From contig NZ_LQIT01000028.1 of the NCBI RefSeq assembly GCF_001499965.1, positions 1-64,000 of the forward strand: DNA of 64,000 bases. Reading direction: 5' to 3'. Each line of letters opens with the position of its first letter. Position 1 is the stretch's first letter. The notes beneath the pieces were generated by a model. It was given only the letters and a program-made list of their open reading frames with translations, was not told the origin of the DNA and did not search any database. A program made the position numbers and the translations under genes. The DNA comes from Mycobacterium sp. GA-2829. Its GTDB lineage: Bacteria > Actinomycetota > Actinomycetes > Mycobacteriales > Mycobacteriaceae. Below, in pieces: positions 8,787 through 17,080 of the stretch.

Positions 8787-8802
8787 AACCAACCTGTTGG
8801 TT
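8787..8802. promoter_or_regulatory. palindromic operator of the fadAB promoter
   Basis: AACCAAC, a CT spacer and GTTGGTT form a perfect 7-bp inverted repeat. It occupies roughly -22 to -37 relative to the predicted fadA transcript start, so a bound dimer would block RNA polymerase. The form suits a TetR-family fatty-acid repressor; no candidate gene is adjacent. Confidence 0.6.
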
Positions 8803-8830
8803 GGCCGGTCGCGATCTTGCCGCGACCAGA

Positions 8831-8872
8831 CACAGATTCGCGCGCTATGGCCGCTCAGCACCCGAATCTGTG
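8831..8872. repeat. intergenic palindrome 2
   Basis: CACAGATTCG (8831-8840) and CGAATCTGTG (8863-8872) form 10-bp arms around a 22-nt loop. The element begins 6 bp beyond the stop of the Old Yellow Enzyme gene and probably ends that transcript before the fadA promoter. Confidence 0.55.
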
Positions 8873-8877
8873 ACTGC

Positions 8878-9984
8878 TCACGCCGACTCCGGAGCCTCCA
8901 GCTCGGCGAGCGTCGGGTAGTCGACGTAGCCGACCGGCCCCGGGGAGTAAAAGGTGGCGACCTCGGGTTCGTTGAGTTCCGCGCCGAGCACCAGCCGGTC
9001 GATCAGGTCGGGGTTGGCCAGGAACGCCCGGCCGACGGCGACGGCGCTGACCGCACCCCATTCGGCGAAGCTCTCCAGCTGGCAGAAGTCCGTGTCGGTC
9101 TCGCGGCCGGTGTTCAGTACGAACACCCCCGACCACAGCGCCCGGATCGCCCCGAATGTCGTCTTGGTCGGGTCGATCAGCACGTGCAGGTATGCCAGGC
9201 CCAGCGGGGCTATCCGGTCGAGCAGTGCCTCATAGGTCGAGACCGGATCGTTCTCCCGGACGTCGCCGACCCCGTTCCCGGGTGAGATGCGCAGCCCGAC
9301 GCGGCCGGCCCCGATCTCGTCGACGACGGCTTCCACGACCTCGGCGGTCAGCCTCGCGCGGTTCTGCGGTGAACCGCCGTAGGCGTCGGTGCGTTGGTTG
9401 ACGACGTCGGACTGGAACTGGTGCAGCAGGTAGCCGTTGGCGCCGTGGATCTCCACCCCGTCCATCCCGGCGTCGACGGCCCGGCGGGCGGCGGCGCGGA
9501 AGTCGGCGACGACCTGGGGGATCTCGTCGGTCTCGAGCGCCCGCGGCACCTCCAGCGGCTGCTTCCCCGCCGGGGTGTGGGCGGACATGTCCGCGGCCAC
9601 CGCCGACGGCGCGACCGGCTGCAGACCGCTGATGTCGGGGTGGCCCATCCGGCCGACGTGCCACAACTGCATGAAGATGCGGCCACCCGCGTCGTGCACC
9701 GCCGCGGCGACCTGTGCCCACTTCTGCTGGTGGCGGTCGGTGTAGATGCCCGGGGTGTTGACGTAGGCGCCGTTGCCGACGGCGGAGACGGCGGTGGCCT
9801 CGGTGATGACGATGCCCGCCGACGCCCGCTGGCTGTAGTACTGAGCGGCCAGCGGCGACGGGGTCGCGTCGTCCTGTGCGCGGGACCTGGTCAGCGGTGC
9901 CATGAACACCCGGTTGCCCGCGAACGTGTCGCCGACCATCAGCGGAGTCAGCAGGGTCGCGTTGTCATCGAATTTGAAAGCCAC
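8878..9984 (-). CDS. Old Yellow Enzyme family NADH:flavin oxidoreductase
   Basis: A 368-residue FMN-binding TIM-barrel ene-reductase. Diagnostic text includes FMAPLTRSRAQDDATPSPL, MQLWHVGRMGHPDISG, the substrate/FMN segment EIHGANGYLLHQF followed by NQRTDAYGGSPQNRARL, and GLRISPGNGV. This matches the NemA/xenobiotic reductase branch, which reduces activated C=C bonds or nitro groups. I chose the GTG at 9984 (then AFKFDDNATLL). An in-frame ATG at 10017 would bring the start within 22 bp of the divergent dapC start and over its promoter. The gene lies between fadA and dapC, which as I recall are neighbours in M. tuberculosis, so it looks like an insertion at this locus. Confidence 0.85.
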   Translation of the reverse strand: MAFKFDDNATLLTPLMVGDTFAGNRVFMAPLTRSRAQDDATPSPLAAQYYSQRASAGIVITEATAVSAVGNGAYVNTPGIYTDRHQQKWAQVAAAVHDAGGRIFMQLWHVGRMGHPDISGLQPVAPSAVAADMSAHTPAGKQPLEVPRALETDEIPQVVADFRAAARRAVDAGMDGVEIHGANGYLLHQFQSDVVNQRTDAYGGSPQNRARLTAEVVEAVVDEIGAGRVGLRISPGNGVGDVRENDPVSTYEALLDRIAPLGLAYLHVLIDPTKTTFGAIRALWSGVFVLNTGRETDTDFCQLESFAEWGAVSAVAVGRAFLANPDLIDRLVLGAELNEPEVATFYSPGPVGYVDYPTLAELEAPESA

Positions 9985-10039
9985 GTCGGGTGCAGACGCC
10001 ACGCGCGCCGGTTTCATTCCCGTCGTTACGCTCGAAGCC

Positions 10040-11209
10040 ATGACGGTGTCGAGGTTGCGGCCGTACGCGGTCACGGTGTTCGCCGAGATGTCGGCGCTGG
10101 CCACGCGCATCGGCGCGGTGAATCTCGGGCAGGGGTTCCCCGACGAGGACGGCCCGGCCTCGATGCTCGACGCGGCCCGCGCCGCGATCGCCGACGGGGT
10201 GAACCAGTACCCGCCCGGCCTGGGCATCGCACCGCTGCGGGAAGCCATTGCCGCGCAACGCAAACGGATCCACGGCGTCGACTACGACCCGGACACCGAG
10301 GTGCTGGTGACCAACGGCGCCACCGAAGCGATCGCCGCGGCGGTGCTCGGTCTGGTCGAGCCGGGCTCCGAGGTGCTGCTCATCGAACCGTTCTACGACT
10401 CCTACTCGCCGGTGATCGCGATGGCCGGCTGCCACCGCGTCGCGGTCCCGATGACCGAACACGGCCGCGGTTTCGCGATCGATGTCGAGGGGCTGCGCGC
10501 TGCGATCACGCCCCGCACCAGGGCGCTGTTCGTCAACACCCCGCACAACCCGACCGGCATGGTGGCCTCCGACGCCGAACTCACCGCGATCGCCGAACTG
10601 GCCGTCGCACACGATCTGCTCATCTTCACCGACGAGGTCTACGAACATCTGGTCTTCGACGGGCGCAGACACCTGCCGCTGGCGGCGTATCCCGGGATGG
10701 CCGAACGCACGGTCACGCTCTCCAGCGCGGCCAAGATGTTCAACGTGACCGGCTGGAAGGTCGGCTGGGCGTGTGGCCCTGCCGATCTCATCGCCGGGGT
10801 GCGTGCGGCCAAGCAGTACCTCACCTATGTCGGCGGGGCGCCGTTCCAGCCCGCGGTCGCCCATGCGCTCAACCACGAGGACCGATGGGTGACGGAGTTG
10901 CGGGACTCGCTGCAGGCCAAACGGGACCGGCTCGGCACGGCGCTGACCGAGCTGGGCTTCGCGGTGCACGACAGTGCGGGCACCTACTTCCTGTGCGCGG
11001 ACCCGCGTCCGCTCGGCTACGACGACAGCACCACGTTCTGTGCCGATCTGCCGCAGCGGGCCGGGGTCGCGGCGATCCCGATGTCGGCGTTCTGCGATCC
11101 GGAGTCACCGCACATCGACCGGTGGAACCACTTGGTGCGCTTCGCATTCTGTAAACGTGACGACACCCTCGACGAGGCGATCCGCCGGTTGCAGGTGCTG
11201 CGTCGTTAG
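10040..11209 (+). CDS. dapC: DapC-type N-succinyldiaminopimelate aminotransferase
   Basis: A 389-residue class I/II PLP aminotransferase. It starts MTVSRLRPYAVTVFAEMSAL, nearly the same as I recall for mycobacterial DapC (Rv0858c). PLP-binding features are NGATEAIAAA, NTPHNPTG, TDEVYEHLVFDG and SSAAKMFNVTGWKVGW, where the lysine forms the Schiff base. The role is transamination to N-succinyl-LL-diaminopimelate precursors for lysine and peptidoglycan. TACGCT at 10027-10032, 7 nt before the ATG, predicts a leaderless mRNA. The stop overlaps the convergent oxidoreductase stop (TTAG). Confidence 0.92.
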   Translation: MTVSRLRPYAVTVFAEMSALATRIGAVNLGQGFPDEDGPASMLDAARAAIADGVNQYPPGLGIAPLREAIAAQRKRIHGVDYDPDTEVLVTNGATEAIAAAVLGLVEPGSEVLLIEPFYDSYSPVIAMAGCHRVAVPMTEHGRGFAIDVEGLRAAITPRTRALFVNTPHNPTGMVASDAELTAIAELAVAHDLLIFTDEVYEHLVFDGRRHLPLAAYPGMAERTVTLSSAAKMFNVTGWKVGWACGPADLIAGVRAAKQYLTYVGGAPFQPAVAHALNHEDRWVTELRDSLQAKRDRLGTALTELGFAVHDSAGTYFLCADPRPLGYDDSTTFCADLPQRAGVAAIPMSAFCDPESPHIDRWNHLVRFAFCKRDDTLDEAIRRLQVLRR

Positions 11210-12132
11210 AGCGACGCCGCCACCTCCCGCACCGCGGCCACCGATGCGGCGTCCGACCGCCCGACCGGGCTGAGCACCACCTCGTCGGCACCGGCGTCGA
11301 GGTAGCGCTGCAACTGCCGCATCACTGCATCGGCCGGGCCCGCGGCCGCCAATTCCACAGGCCCACTGACGTTCTCGCGCGCGATGATCTTCTGGTACGA
11401 CGGAATCGACTCGTAGAAACTCAGCGCGGCGGCCACCTCTTCGCGCGCCGTGTCCGCGTCGTCGTCGACCAGCACCGGCACCATCGCCACGATCTTCGGG
11501 GTGGGCCTGCCCGCCTCGGCCGCCGCCTTGGCGAGGGTCGGTGCGATGAACTCGGCGATCGAGCGCGGCCCCGCCAGATACGGCATGGTTCCGTCGGCGA
11601 GCTCACCGGTGACGCGTAGCGCTTTCGGCCCCATGGCCGCGACGTAGATCGGGATCGGGGTGCCGCCGGGCACCCGGACCGGCCACTGGGGTGCGGCGGA
11701 CAGGTACTCGCCGTGGTAGTCCACCGCCGCGGTGTCGAAGATCGCGCGCAGCACGCTGAGGTGTTCGCGCAGCCGGCCCACCGGGTCGGGCCAGTCGATG
11801 CCGAACGCCGGACGTTCGACGGCGCGGGCGCCGAGCCCGAGCCCGAGGCTGAAGTTGCCGTGGGACGCCGCCTGGGCGGTCTGCGCCGCCGAGGCGACCA
11901 GCAGCGGGTGGCGTGGGTTGATCGGGACGACCGAGGTGCCGACGCCGAGGCCGGAGACCGCGGCACCGATGAGACCCGCCAGCGCGATGGCGTCGTAGTC
12001 GACGCGCTGCGGCAGCCAGATCCGCTCGATCCCGAGCTGGTGGGCGGCGGCGGACTGGGCGATCGCGTCGTCGACCGCGTTCTCCGCGTCGGGGCTGATG
12101 TTGACGATGAGTCCGGTAGGCATGTCCGGCAC
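11206..12132 (-). CDS. LLM-class F420-dependent oxidoreductase
   Basis: A 308-residue luciferase-like enzyme. Family text includes LGIERIWLPQRVDYDAIALA, GVGTSVVPINPRHPLLVASA and GNFSLGLGLGARAVERPAFG, then VYVAAMGPKALRVTGELADG-like sequence near residue 165. It is distinct from the paralogue at 1740-2729 and shorter. F420 use is inferred from the actinobacterial context; the substrate is unknown. The start MPDMPTGLIV at 12132 could also be the second methionine 9 bp later. The 4-bp overlap with dapC means the two convergent genes share their stop region. Confidence 0.82.
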   Translation of the reverse strand: MPDMPTGLIVNISPDAENAVDDAIAQSAAAHQLGIERIWLPQRVDYDAIALAGLIGAAVSGLGVGTSVVPINPRHPLLVASAAQTAQAASHGNFSLGLGLGARAVERPAFGIDWPDPVGRLREHLSVLRAIFDTAAVDYHGEYLSAAPQWPVRVPGGTPIPIYVAAMGPKALRVTGELADGTMPYLAGPRSIAEFIAPTLAKAAAEAGRPTPKIVAMVPVLVDDDADTAREEVAAALSFYESIPSYQKIIARENVSGPVELAAAGPADAVMRQLQRYLDAGADEVVLSPVGRSDAASVAAVREVAASL

Positions 12133-12161
12133 AACCCGTCACCGGCCCACAGTGTTCCTTT

Positions 12162-12605
12162 TTACTCAGCGTGCGTCTTGGCCATGACGCGAGCGCGCAA
12201 CCCTTCCGTCGCCGAGTGCAGGACGATCCGCTTGGCGCGCTTGACGAGGAACTGCGGTAGCGGCGCCGAGGGGTCGACGACGACGTCGAACCGCACGCGG
12301 GTGCGGTCCCCCTCGCGGGTGAGGTTGTACTCGACGTGCTGGCCGCGCTGCTGGAAGGTGTCCTCGGCGTCCCACACCACCCAGTTCCGGCCCCAGTGGT
12401 ATTCGAGGATCTCGTTGTCGGTGACGCCCATCAGCCGCAGTGTGGCCTTGACCCGGTGCGGCCGGCCGTCGGGATGGCGGTCGAGCACGGTCACCTTCTT
12501 GTACACCGACGACCACGACGGCAGCGCCTCGATGTCGGCGAGCACGTCGAGGATGGCCTCTGGCGGGGCTTCGAAGACCACTTCACGGGATGCGCGAACG
12601 GCCAT
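12162..12605 (-). CDS. SRPBCC (START/polyketide-cyclase-like) protein, copy 1
   Basis: A 147-residue helix-grip protein starting MAVRASREVVFEAPPEAIL. The family pattern is an N-terminal strand with REVV.EA, LPSWSSVYKKVTVLD, and a C-terminal amphipathic helix (PLPQFLVKRAKRIV). These proteins enclose a hydrophobic cavity that binds lipids or small molecules; no ligand is known. It is the last of four tandem paralogues. In M. tuberculosis two such genes (Rv0856 and Rv0857) occupy this place, as I recall. A TAGATT hexamer lies 5 nt upstream of the ATG. Confidence 0.85.
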   Translation of the reverse strand: MAVRASREVVFEAPPEAILDVLADIEALPSWSSVYKKVTVLDRHPDGRPHRVKATLRLMGVTDNEILEYHWGRNWVVWDAEDTFQQRGQHVEYNLTREGDRTRVRFDVVVDPSAPLPQFLVKRAKRIVLHSATEGLRARVMAKTHAE

Positions 12606-12662
12606 GCCTCAATCTAGCGACCGCAGCGGGACTTTCAACGGGTTCGGCCGAAGAACCTTCGC

Positions 12663-13103
12663 TCAGCCCTTCTTGAGTTTCAGCACCCGTTTGCGCAGCC
12701 CGTCGGTGGCCGTCTCCATCAGCCCCTTGGCACCCTTCTTCACGAGGAATCCGGGCAGCGGCACCGTGGGGTCGACGGTCAGCTCGAACCGCACCGTGGT
12801 CTTGTCGCCGTCCGGGGTCAGGGTGTACCGGCCGTCCTGGGCGCGTTGCTGTTTCGAGCTCACCAGCGTCCAGCTCACCCCGTCGTCGTGGACGGAGTAG
12901 TCGAGCACCTGCTCGTCACTGACCCCGACTATCTTGACCACCTGACGAGACCGTTTCGGCCGCCCCTCCTCGTCGCGTTCGAGGATCTCCACTTCCTGGT
13001 GAGCAGAGGACCACTCGGTCAGCGACTCGAGGTCGTAGAGCACGTCCAGGATCTCGTCGGCACTGGCTTCGATGACGACTTCCCGCGATTCGGTGATGGC
13101 CAT
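12663..13103 (-). CDS. SRPBCC protein, copy 2
   Basis: A 146-residue paralogue starting MAITESREVVIEASADEIL, with LESLTEWSSAHQEVEILERD and the conserved tail VDPTVPLPGFLVKKGAKGL. It is separated by only 6 bp from copy 3 upstream, so these two are surely co-transcribed. It shares with its neighbours the ExxxEIVIEA-type opening, a central DDGVSWTLVSSKQQRAQDG strand pair and a basic C-terminus. Function is unknown; the fold suggests hydrophobic ligand binding. Confidence 0.85.
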   Translation of the reverse strand: MAITESREVVIEASADEILDVLYDLESLTEWSSAHQEVEILERDEEGRPKRSRQVVKIVGVSDEQVLDYSVHDDGVSWTLVSSKQQRAQDGRYTLTPDGDKTTVRFELTVDPTVPLPGFLVKKGAKGLMETATDGLRKRVLKLKKG

Positions 13104-13109
13104 GGAACC

Positions 13110-13556
13110 CTATGTGCCACTCTTCGTCACCTTCAAAACCTGTTTGCGCAAACCGTCGGTGGCGGTCTCCATCGCACCCTTCATCGCGCGCTTCATGACG
13201 AATCCGGGCAGCGGCACCGACGGGTCGACGGTGATCTCGAACCGCACCTTGGTCTTGGTGCCGTCCTGGGTGAGCGTGTAGGTGGCGTCCTGGCTCTTGA
13301 GCTGACCCGCGCTGACCAACGTCCAGCTCGCGGAGCTGTCGGTCCAGGTGTACTCGACGACCTGCTCGTCGCTGATCCCGGCGGCCTTGACCTTCATCTT
13401 CACCCGGCGCGGCCTGCCGTCGGGGTGGGTCTCGAGGATCTCGGCGCTCTGGTACTGCGGCGACCAGTCCGGGGTCGACTCGACGTCGGCGATGACGTCG
13501 AGGATCTGAGCGGGGGTTGCTTCGATGACGACTTCACGCGAATCGTTGACGGCCAT
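13110..13556 (-). CDS. SRPBCC protein, copy 3
   Basis: A 148-residue paralogue starting MAVNDSREVVIEATPAQIL, with TPDWSPQYQSAEILETHPDG and the tail VDPSVPLPGFVMKRAMKGAM. TAGGGT at 13563-13568 lies 6 nt before the ATG, predicting a leaderless transcript that would also carry copies 2 and 1. It is closest to copies 1 and 2 in its HPDGRPRRVK segment. Ligand unknown. Confidence 0.85.
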   Translation of the reverse strand: MAVNDSREVVIEATPAQILDVIADVESTPDWSPQYQSAEILETHPDGRPRRVKMKVKAAGISDEQVVEYTWTDSSASWTLVSAGQLKSQDATYTLTQDGTKTKVRFEITVDPSVPLPGFVMKRAMKGAMETATDGLRKQVLKVTKSGT

Positions 13557-13591
13557 GCGGTGACCCTAGCGACACCGATGCCGCCGCGGGA

Positions 13592-14038
13592 TCAGTTGGC
13601 CCGCTTACGCACCTCGAGCACCCGTTTGCGCAAACCGTGGGTTGCGGTGTCGATGACGCCCTTGGCGGCCCGGCGCAGCAGGAATCCCGGCATCGGCATG
13701 ATCGGGTCGACGGTGACCTCGAAGCGCACGCGGGTCCGGTCACCCTCGGGGGTCAGTTGGTAGCGCGCGTCCTGGGAGCGCTGATAGGTGGAGCTCAGCA
13801 GCGTCCAGCCGTAACCGTCGTCGTGGTAGGTGAGCGCGATCTCCTGGACGTCGGTGATGCCGACCGTGGTGACCGTGGCGCGGCTGCGGGTCGGTCTGCC
13901 CTGCTCGTCGCGTTCGAGCACTTCCGAACTGCGATGCGCGGCAGACCATTCCGGCAGCGCCTCGAGATCGAGCATCACCGGCAGGATCTCCTCGACCGGC
14001 GCCTCGATCACGACCTCGCGGGACTCCCGAATGGCCAC
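13592..14038 (-). CDS. SRPBCC protein, copy 4
   Basis: A 148-residue paralogue beginning VAIRESREVVIEAPVEEIL, with LPEWSAAHRSSEVLERDEQG and the tail DPIMPMPGFLLRRAAKGV. An ATG at 14050 is in frame, but I chose the GTG at 14038. It aligns with the starts of the other three copies, and TATGGT (14046-14051) is then 7 nt upstream as for leaderless genes. The gene is divergent from the zinc-finger gene at 14074. It heads the four-gene paralogue array. Confidence 0.83.
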   Translation of the reverse strand: MAIRESREVVIEAPVEEILPVMLDLEALPEWSAAHRSSEVLERDEQGRPTRSRATVTTVGITDVQEIALTYHDDGYGWTLLSSTYQRSQDARYQLTPEGDRTRVRFEVTVDPIMPMPGFLLRRAAKGVIDTATHGLRKRVLEVRKRAN

Positions 14039-14073
14039 AGCCGCGACCATACGCCGGCGTAGGCTCCCCCGGT

Positions 14074-14421
14074 ATGACCGAGGCGATCGACCCCGCGGTA
14101 GCGCCGAGCGGAACCGGCTGCGCCGAATGCGAAGCGGCGAGCGGATGGTGGGTGCATCTGCGACGGTGTGCGGCGTGCGGGCACATCGGCTGCTGCGACG
14201 ACTCCCTGGCCCGCCATGCGGCCGCGCACTGGCGCGAGACGGGCCACCCGGTCATCCGGTCGTTCGAGCCGGGTGAGGACTGGTTCTGGAACTACGAAAC
14301 CGACAGCTATTACGACGGTCCCACGCTGGCCGACCCGCAGGCCCACCCGCCCGACCAACCCACGCCGGGCCCGCGGGGCCGGGTACCGGCGGACTGGGTA
14401 CAGCAACTGCGCGGCCGCTGA
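14074..14421 (+). CDS. UBP-type zinc finger domain protein
   Basis: A 115-residue protein. GCAECEAASGWWVHLRRC, CAACGHIGCCDDSLARHAAA and HWRETGHPVIRSFEPGEDW give the ordered Cys/His ligands of a ZnF-UBP fold. In eukaryotes this domain binds the ubiquitin C-terminus. In actinobacteria it occurs alone, in small proteins of unknown role. The remaining C-terminal third is proline-rich (DPQAHPPDQPTPGPRGR) and probably disordered. It is divergent from SRPBCC copy 4. A TAGGCT hexamer lies 8 nt before the ATG. Confidence 0.8.
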   Translation: MTEAIDPAVAPSGTGCAECEAASGWWVHLRRCAACGHIGCCDDSLARHAAAHWRETGHPVIRSFEPGEDWFWNYETDSYYDGPTLADPQAHPPDQPTPGPRGRVPADWVQQLRGR

Positions 14422-14463
14422 CCACGTCGTTTCCCCATGCCCGGGGCCGGGTACCACCGTCCG

Positions 14464-14628
14464 GTGAGCAACGACCCGAAGACCGCGGAAACCGACAAAG
14501 GCCCCGACAACGCCAAGGACGACGTCGTCAGCGACCCCGGCGAGGGCGCGGGCGACCGCGTCGACTGGTCCAGCGAGGGCGGCGCGACTCCCAGCGGACC
14601 GGCCGACACCGGTGACGACACGCAGTGA
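14464..14628 (+). CDS. small acidic hypothetical protein
   Basis: A 54-residue polypeptide from the GTG at 14464 (then SNDPKTAETDKGPDNAKDD), rich in Asp, Gly, Pro and Ser with no hydrophobic core, so likely disordered. An in-frame ATG at 14437 would add MPGAGYHRP. It sits 42 bp after the zinc finger gene and ends 4 bp before the convergent epimerase stop. Coding rests on composition and placement only. No function can be given. Confidence 0.5.
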   Translation: MSNDPKTAETDKGPDNAKDDVVSDPGEGAGDRVDWSSEGGATPSGPADTGDDTQ

Positions 14629-14632
14629 CCCG

Positions 14633-15616
14633 TTAGTGGATGGTGCTCGCCAGCGCTGAAAGCGCCTCGGCGGCGGTGTATCTCGGCGTCCAGCCGAGCT
14701 GCCGCCTGGCTTTGGAGGTATCCATCACCACCGATGTGCGGCCCGCGTGCAGCCACTCCAGCGCCGACGGTACGAACGGCAACCGCGCCACCACCTCCGA
14801 CGTCGCCACCGCCGCCACCCGCGGCACTCGCACAGGCCGTGCGCCGAGCGCCTCGGCGACATCCGACATCGACAGCACGCCGTCGCCGGCGATGTTGTAG
14901 GCGCCGGGCGGGGCCGATGTGGTCGCGGCGATCGCGATGGCCGACGCGACGTCGTCATGGTGGACCAGCTGCAGCGGGGTGCCCGGATCCGGGAACGGCG
15001 GTTTGAGCAGCGGCAGCGCCTGGGTCACCCGGCGGACCGGGCCGGGTAGCTGATTCCACGGCATCGCATCGGCCAGTGCGGGCGCCTTGGGCCCGACCAC
15101 GATGCACGGCCGCAGCACGAACACCTCCAGGTCCGAGCCCGCGGTGATCTCGTCCAGCGCGGCCTCGCACGCCGCCTTCTGCTCGGAGTAGTAATGCTCC
15201 GACGACCCGCGCGGCGGCACGTCCTCGGTGATCGGCACCGGATTGTCCGAGTGGTAGCCGTAGGCGGAGACCGAGGAGGTGTAGACGAGCCGGCGTGGCC
15301 GTGCCGCGGCGACCGTCGCCTCGAACACGTTGCGGGTGCCCGCCAGGTTGATCCGAGCGCTCTCCTCCCGCGATCCCAGGATGATGAACGCCAGGTGCAC
15401 CACCACGTCGACATCGGCGACGAGCGCGTCGACCGCGGACCGGTCGAGGATGTCGCCCTGCCGGTAGGTGGTCTTCGTCCAGCCGCGCTCCTTCGGATCG
15501 AAGGGACGCCTGGCCATTCCGATGATCTCGGTGACATCGGGATGGTCTTCGAGCGCCTCGATCGCCGAGATGCCGATGTCCCCGGTGGGCCCGGTGACCG
15601 CCACACGCAATGACAT
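14633..15616 (-). CDS. NAD-dependent epimerase/dehydratase (extended SDR)
   Basis: A 327-residue extended short-chain dehydrogenase starting MSLRVAVTGPTGDIGISAIE, with the TGxxGxxG nucleotide-binding loop at residues 8-14. The catalytic pattern is YTSSVSAYG then HYYSEQKAACE (YxxxK). DVVVHLAFIILGS is the fourth strand. It resembles UDP-sugar epimerases and 3-beta-HSD-like enzymes; the substrate is not evident. The open frame continues upstream to 16129, but that part lies antisense to the WS/DGAT gene, so the ATG at 15616 is preferred. Divergent from WS/DGAT with 93 bp between. Confidence 0.82.
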   Translation of the reverse strand: MSLRVAVTGPTGDIGISAIEALEDHPDVTEIIGMARRPFDPKERGWTKTTYRQGDILDRSAVDALVADVDVVVHLAFIILGSREESARINLAGTRNVFEATVAAARPRRLVYTSSVSAYGYHSDNPVPITEDVPPRGSSEHYYSEQKAACEAALDEITAGSDLEVFVLRPCIVVGPKAPALADAMPWNQLPGPVRRVTQALPLLKPPFPDPGTPLQLVHHDDVASAIAIAATTSAPPGAYNIAGDGVLSMSDVAEALGARPVRVPRVAAVATSEVVARLPFVPSALEWLHAGRTSVVMDTSKARRQLGWTPRYTAAEALSALASTIH

Positions 15617-15709
15617 GAGCGTGAAGTTCCCGGTCTGCCATCGACAAAACGTTGCCCGCTCGCTCCCAGTGGGCATATAAGGGAGACCCACGATCCCGAA
15701 GGGACTGCG

Positions 15710-17074
15710 ATGAAGCTGATCTCCCCGACCGACTCCATGTTCCTGCTCGCCGAGTCGCGGGAGCATCCGATGCACGTCGGCGGGTTGCAGCTGTTCGAAC
15801 CGCCCGAGGGCGTCTCGGGTGCGGAGATCCTGCGCGAGATCCACCAGGCGATGGTGGCGCAGAACGACTTCGGTGAGACCTTCCGCAAACACCCGGGGAC
15901 CGTGCTCGGCGGCGTCGCCAACCTGACGTGGACCGTCGACGACGACGTCGATCTCGACTACCACCTGCGCCGGTCGGCGCTGCCGACGCCGGGGCGGGTG
16001 CGTGAACTGCTGGAGCTGACCTCCCGCTGGCACGGCACCCTGCTCGACCGGCACCGACCGCTGTGGGAGGCGCATCTGGTCGAGGGGCTCGCCGACGGCC
16101 GGTTCGCGGTGTACGTCAAATTCCACCACGCGCTCATCGACGGGGTGTCGGCGCTCAAGCTGACCCAGCGCACGCTGTCGAAGGACGCCGACGACACCGA
16201 GGTCCGCGTGCCGTGGAATCTGCCTTCGAGGCGCCGAAACGTCGAACCGGAATCGAAGTCGCTGCTGCGCAACGTCACCGACCGCGTGGGATCCGTTGCC
16301 GCGCTGGCGCCGTCGACTCTCGGACTGGCCCGCGCGGCGCTACTCGAACAGCAACTCCAGCTGCCGTTCGCGGCGCCGCGCACGATGTTCAACGTGCCGA
16401 TCGGCGGGGCCCGACGGGTGGCCGCGCAGTCCTGGCCGCTGGAGCGCATCCGGTCGGTCAAACAGGCCACCGGCGCGACGGTCAACGACGTCATCCTGGC
16501 GATGTGCGCCGGCGCGCTGCGCACCTACCTCACCGAACAGCAGGCGCTGCCGGACGCGCCGCTCATCGCGATGGTGCCCGTCAGCCTGCGCACCGAGGAA
16601 GAGCAGGATTCGGGTGGCAACAAGACCGGCGTGGTGCTGTGCAACCTGGCCACCGACGACCCCGATCCGGCCCGCCGCCTCGACACGATCAGCCTCTCGA
16701 TGCGCCGCAACAAGCAGGTGTTCAGCCAGCTGCCGCGGGTGCAGCAACTGGCGCTGTCGGCGTCGATGATCGCCCCGCTCGGCCTCGGGGCGGTGCCGGG
16801 CTTCGTCTCGACCGCTCCCCCGCCGTTCAACATCGTGATCTCGAACGTGCCGGGCAACCAGACGCCGATGTTTTGGCACGGCGCGCGCCTGAACGGCAAC
16901 TACCCGTTCTCGATCGCCCTTGACGGGCAGGCGCTGAACATCACGATGACCAACAATGCCGACAACCTGGACTTCGGTCTGGTCGGCGCGCGCGGCAGCG
17001 TGCCCCATCTGCAGCGGCTGTTGGCCCACCTCGAGGACTCGTTGAAGGAGCTCGAGCGCGCGGTCGGGGTGTGA
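15710..17074 (+). CDS. wax ester synthase / diacylglycerol acyltransferase (WS/DGAT)
   Basis: A 454-residue acyltransferase starting MKLISPTDSMFLLAESREHP. The catalytic HHxxxDG motif is HHALIDG at residues 139-145. Other family motifs are ATVNDVILAMCAGALRTYL (the NDVVLA region), MVPVSLRTEE, and NIVISNVPGNQTPMFWHGA near the C-terminus. It should use acyl-CoA to esterify diacylglycerol or fatty alcohol into storage lipid at the membrane. Mycobacteria carry many paralogues; which one this is cannot be told by eye. It is divergent from the epimerase gene and convergent with a TetR gene 6 bp away. Confidence 0.9.
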   Translation: MKLISPTDSMFLLAESREHPMHVGGLQLFEPPEGVSGAEILREIHQAMVAQNDFGETFRKHPGTVLGGVANLTWTVDDDVDLDYHLRRSALPTPGRVRELLELTSRWHGTLLDRHRPLWEAHLVEGLADGRFAVYVKFHHALIDGVSALKLTQRTLSKDADDTEVRVPWNLPSRRRNVEPESKSLLRNVTDRVGSVAALAPSTLGLARAALLEQQLQLPFAAPRTMFNVPIGGARRVAAQSWPLERIRSVKQATGATVNDVILAMCAGALRTYLTEQQALPDAPLIAMVPVSLRTEEEQDSGGNKTGVVLCNLATDDPDPARRLDTISLSMRRNKQVFSQLPRVQQLALSASMIAPLGLGAVPGFVSTAPPPFNIVISNVPGNQTPMFWHGARLNGNYPFSIALDGQALNITMTNNADNLDFGLVGARGSVPHLQRLLAHLEDSLKELERAVGV

Positions 17075-17080
17075 GACGGG

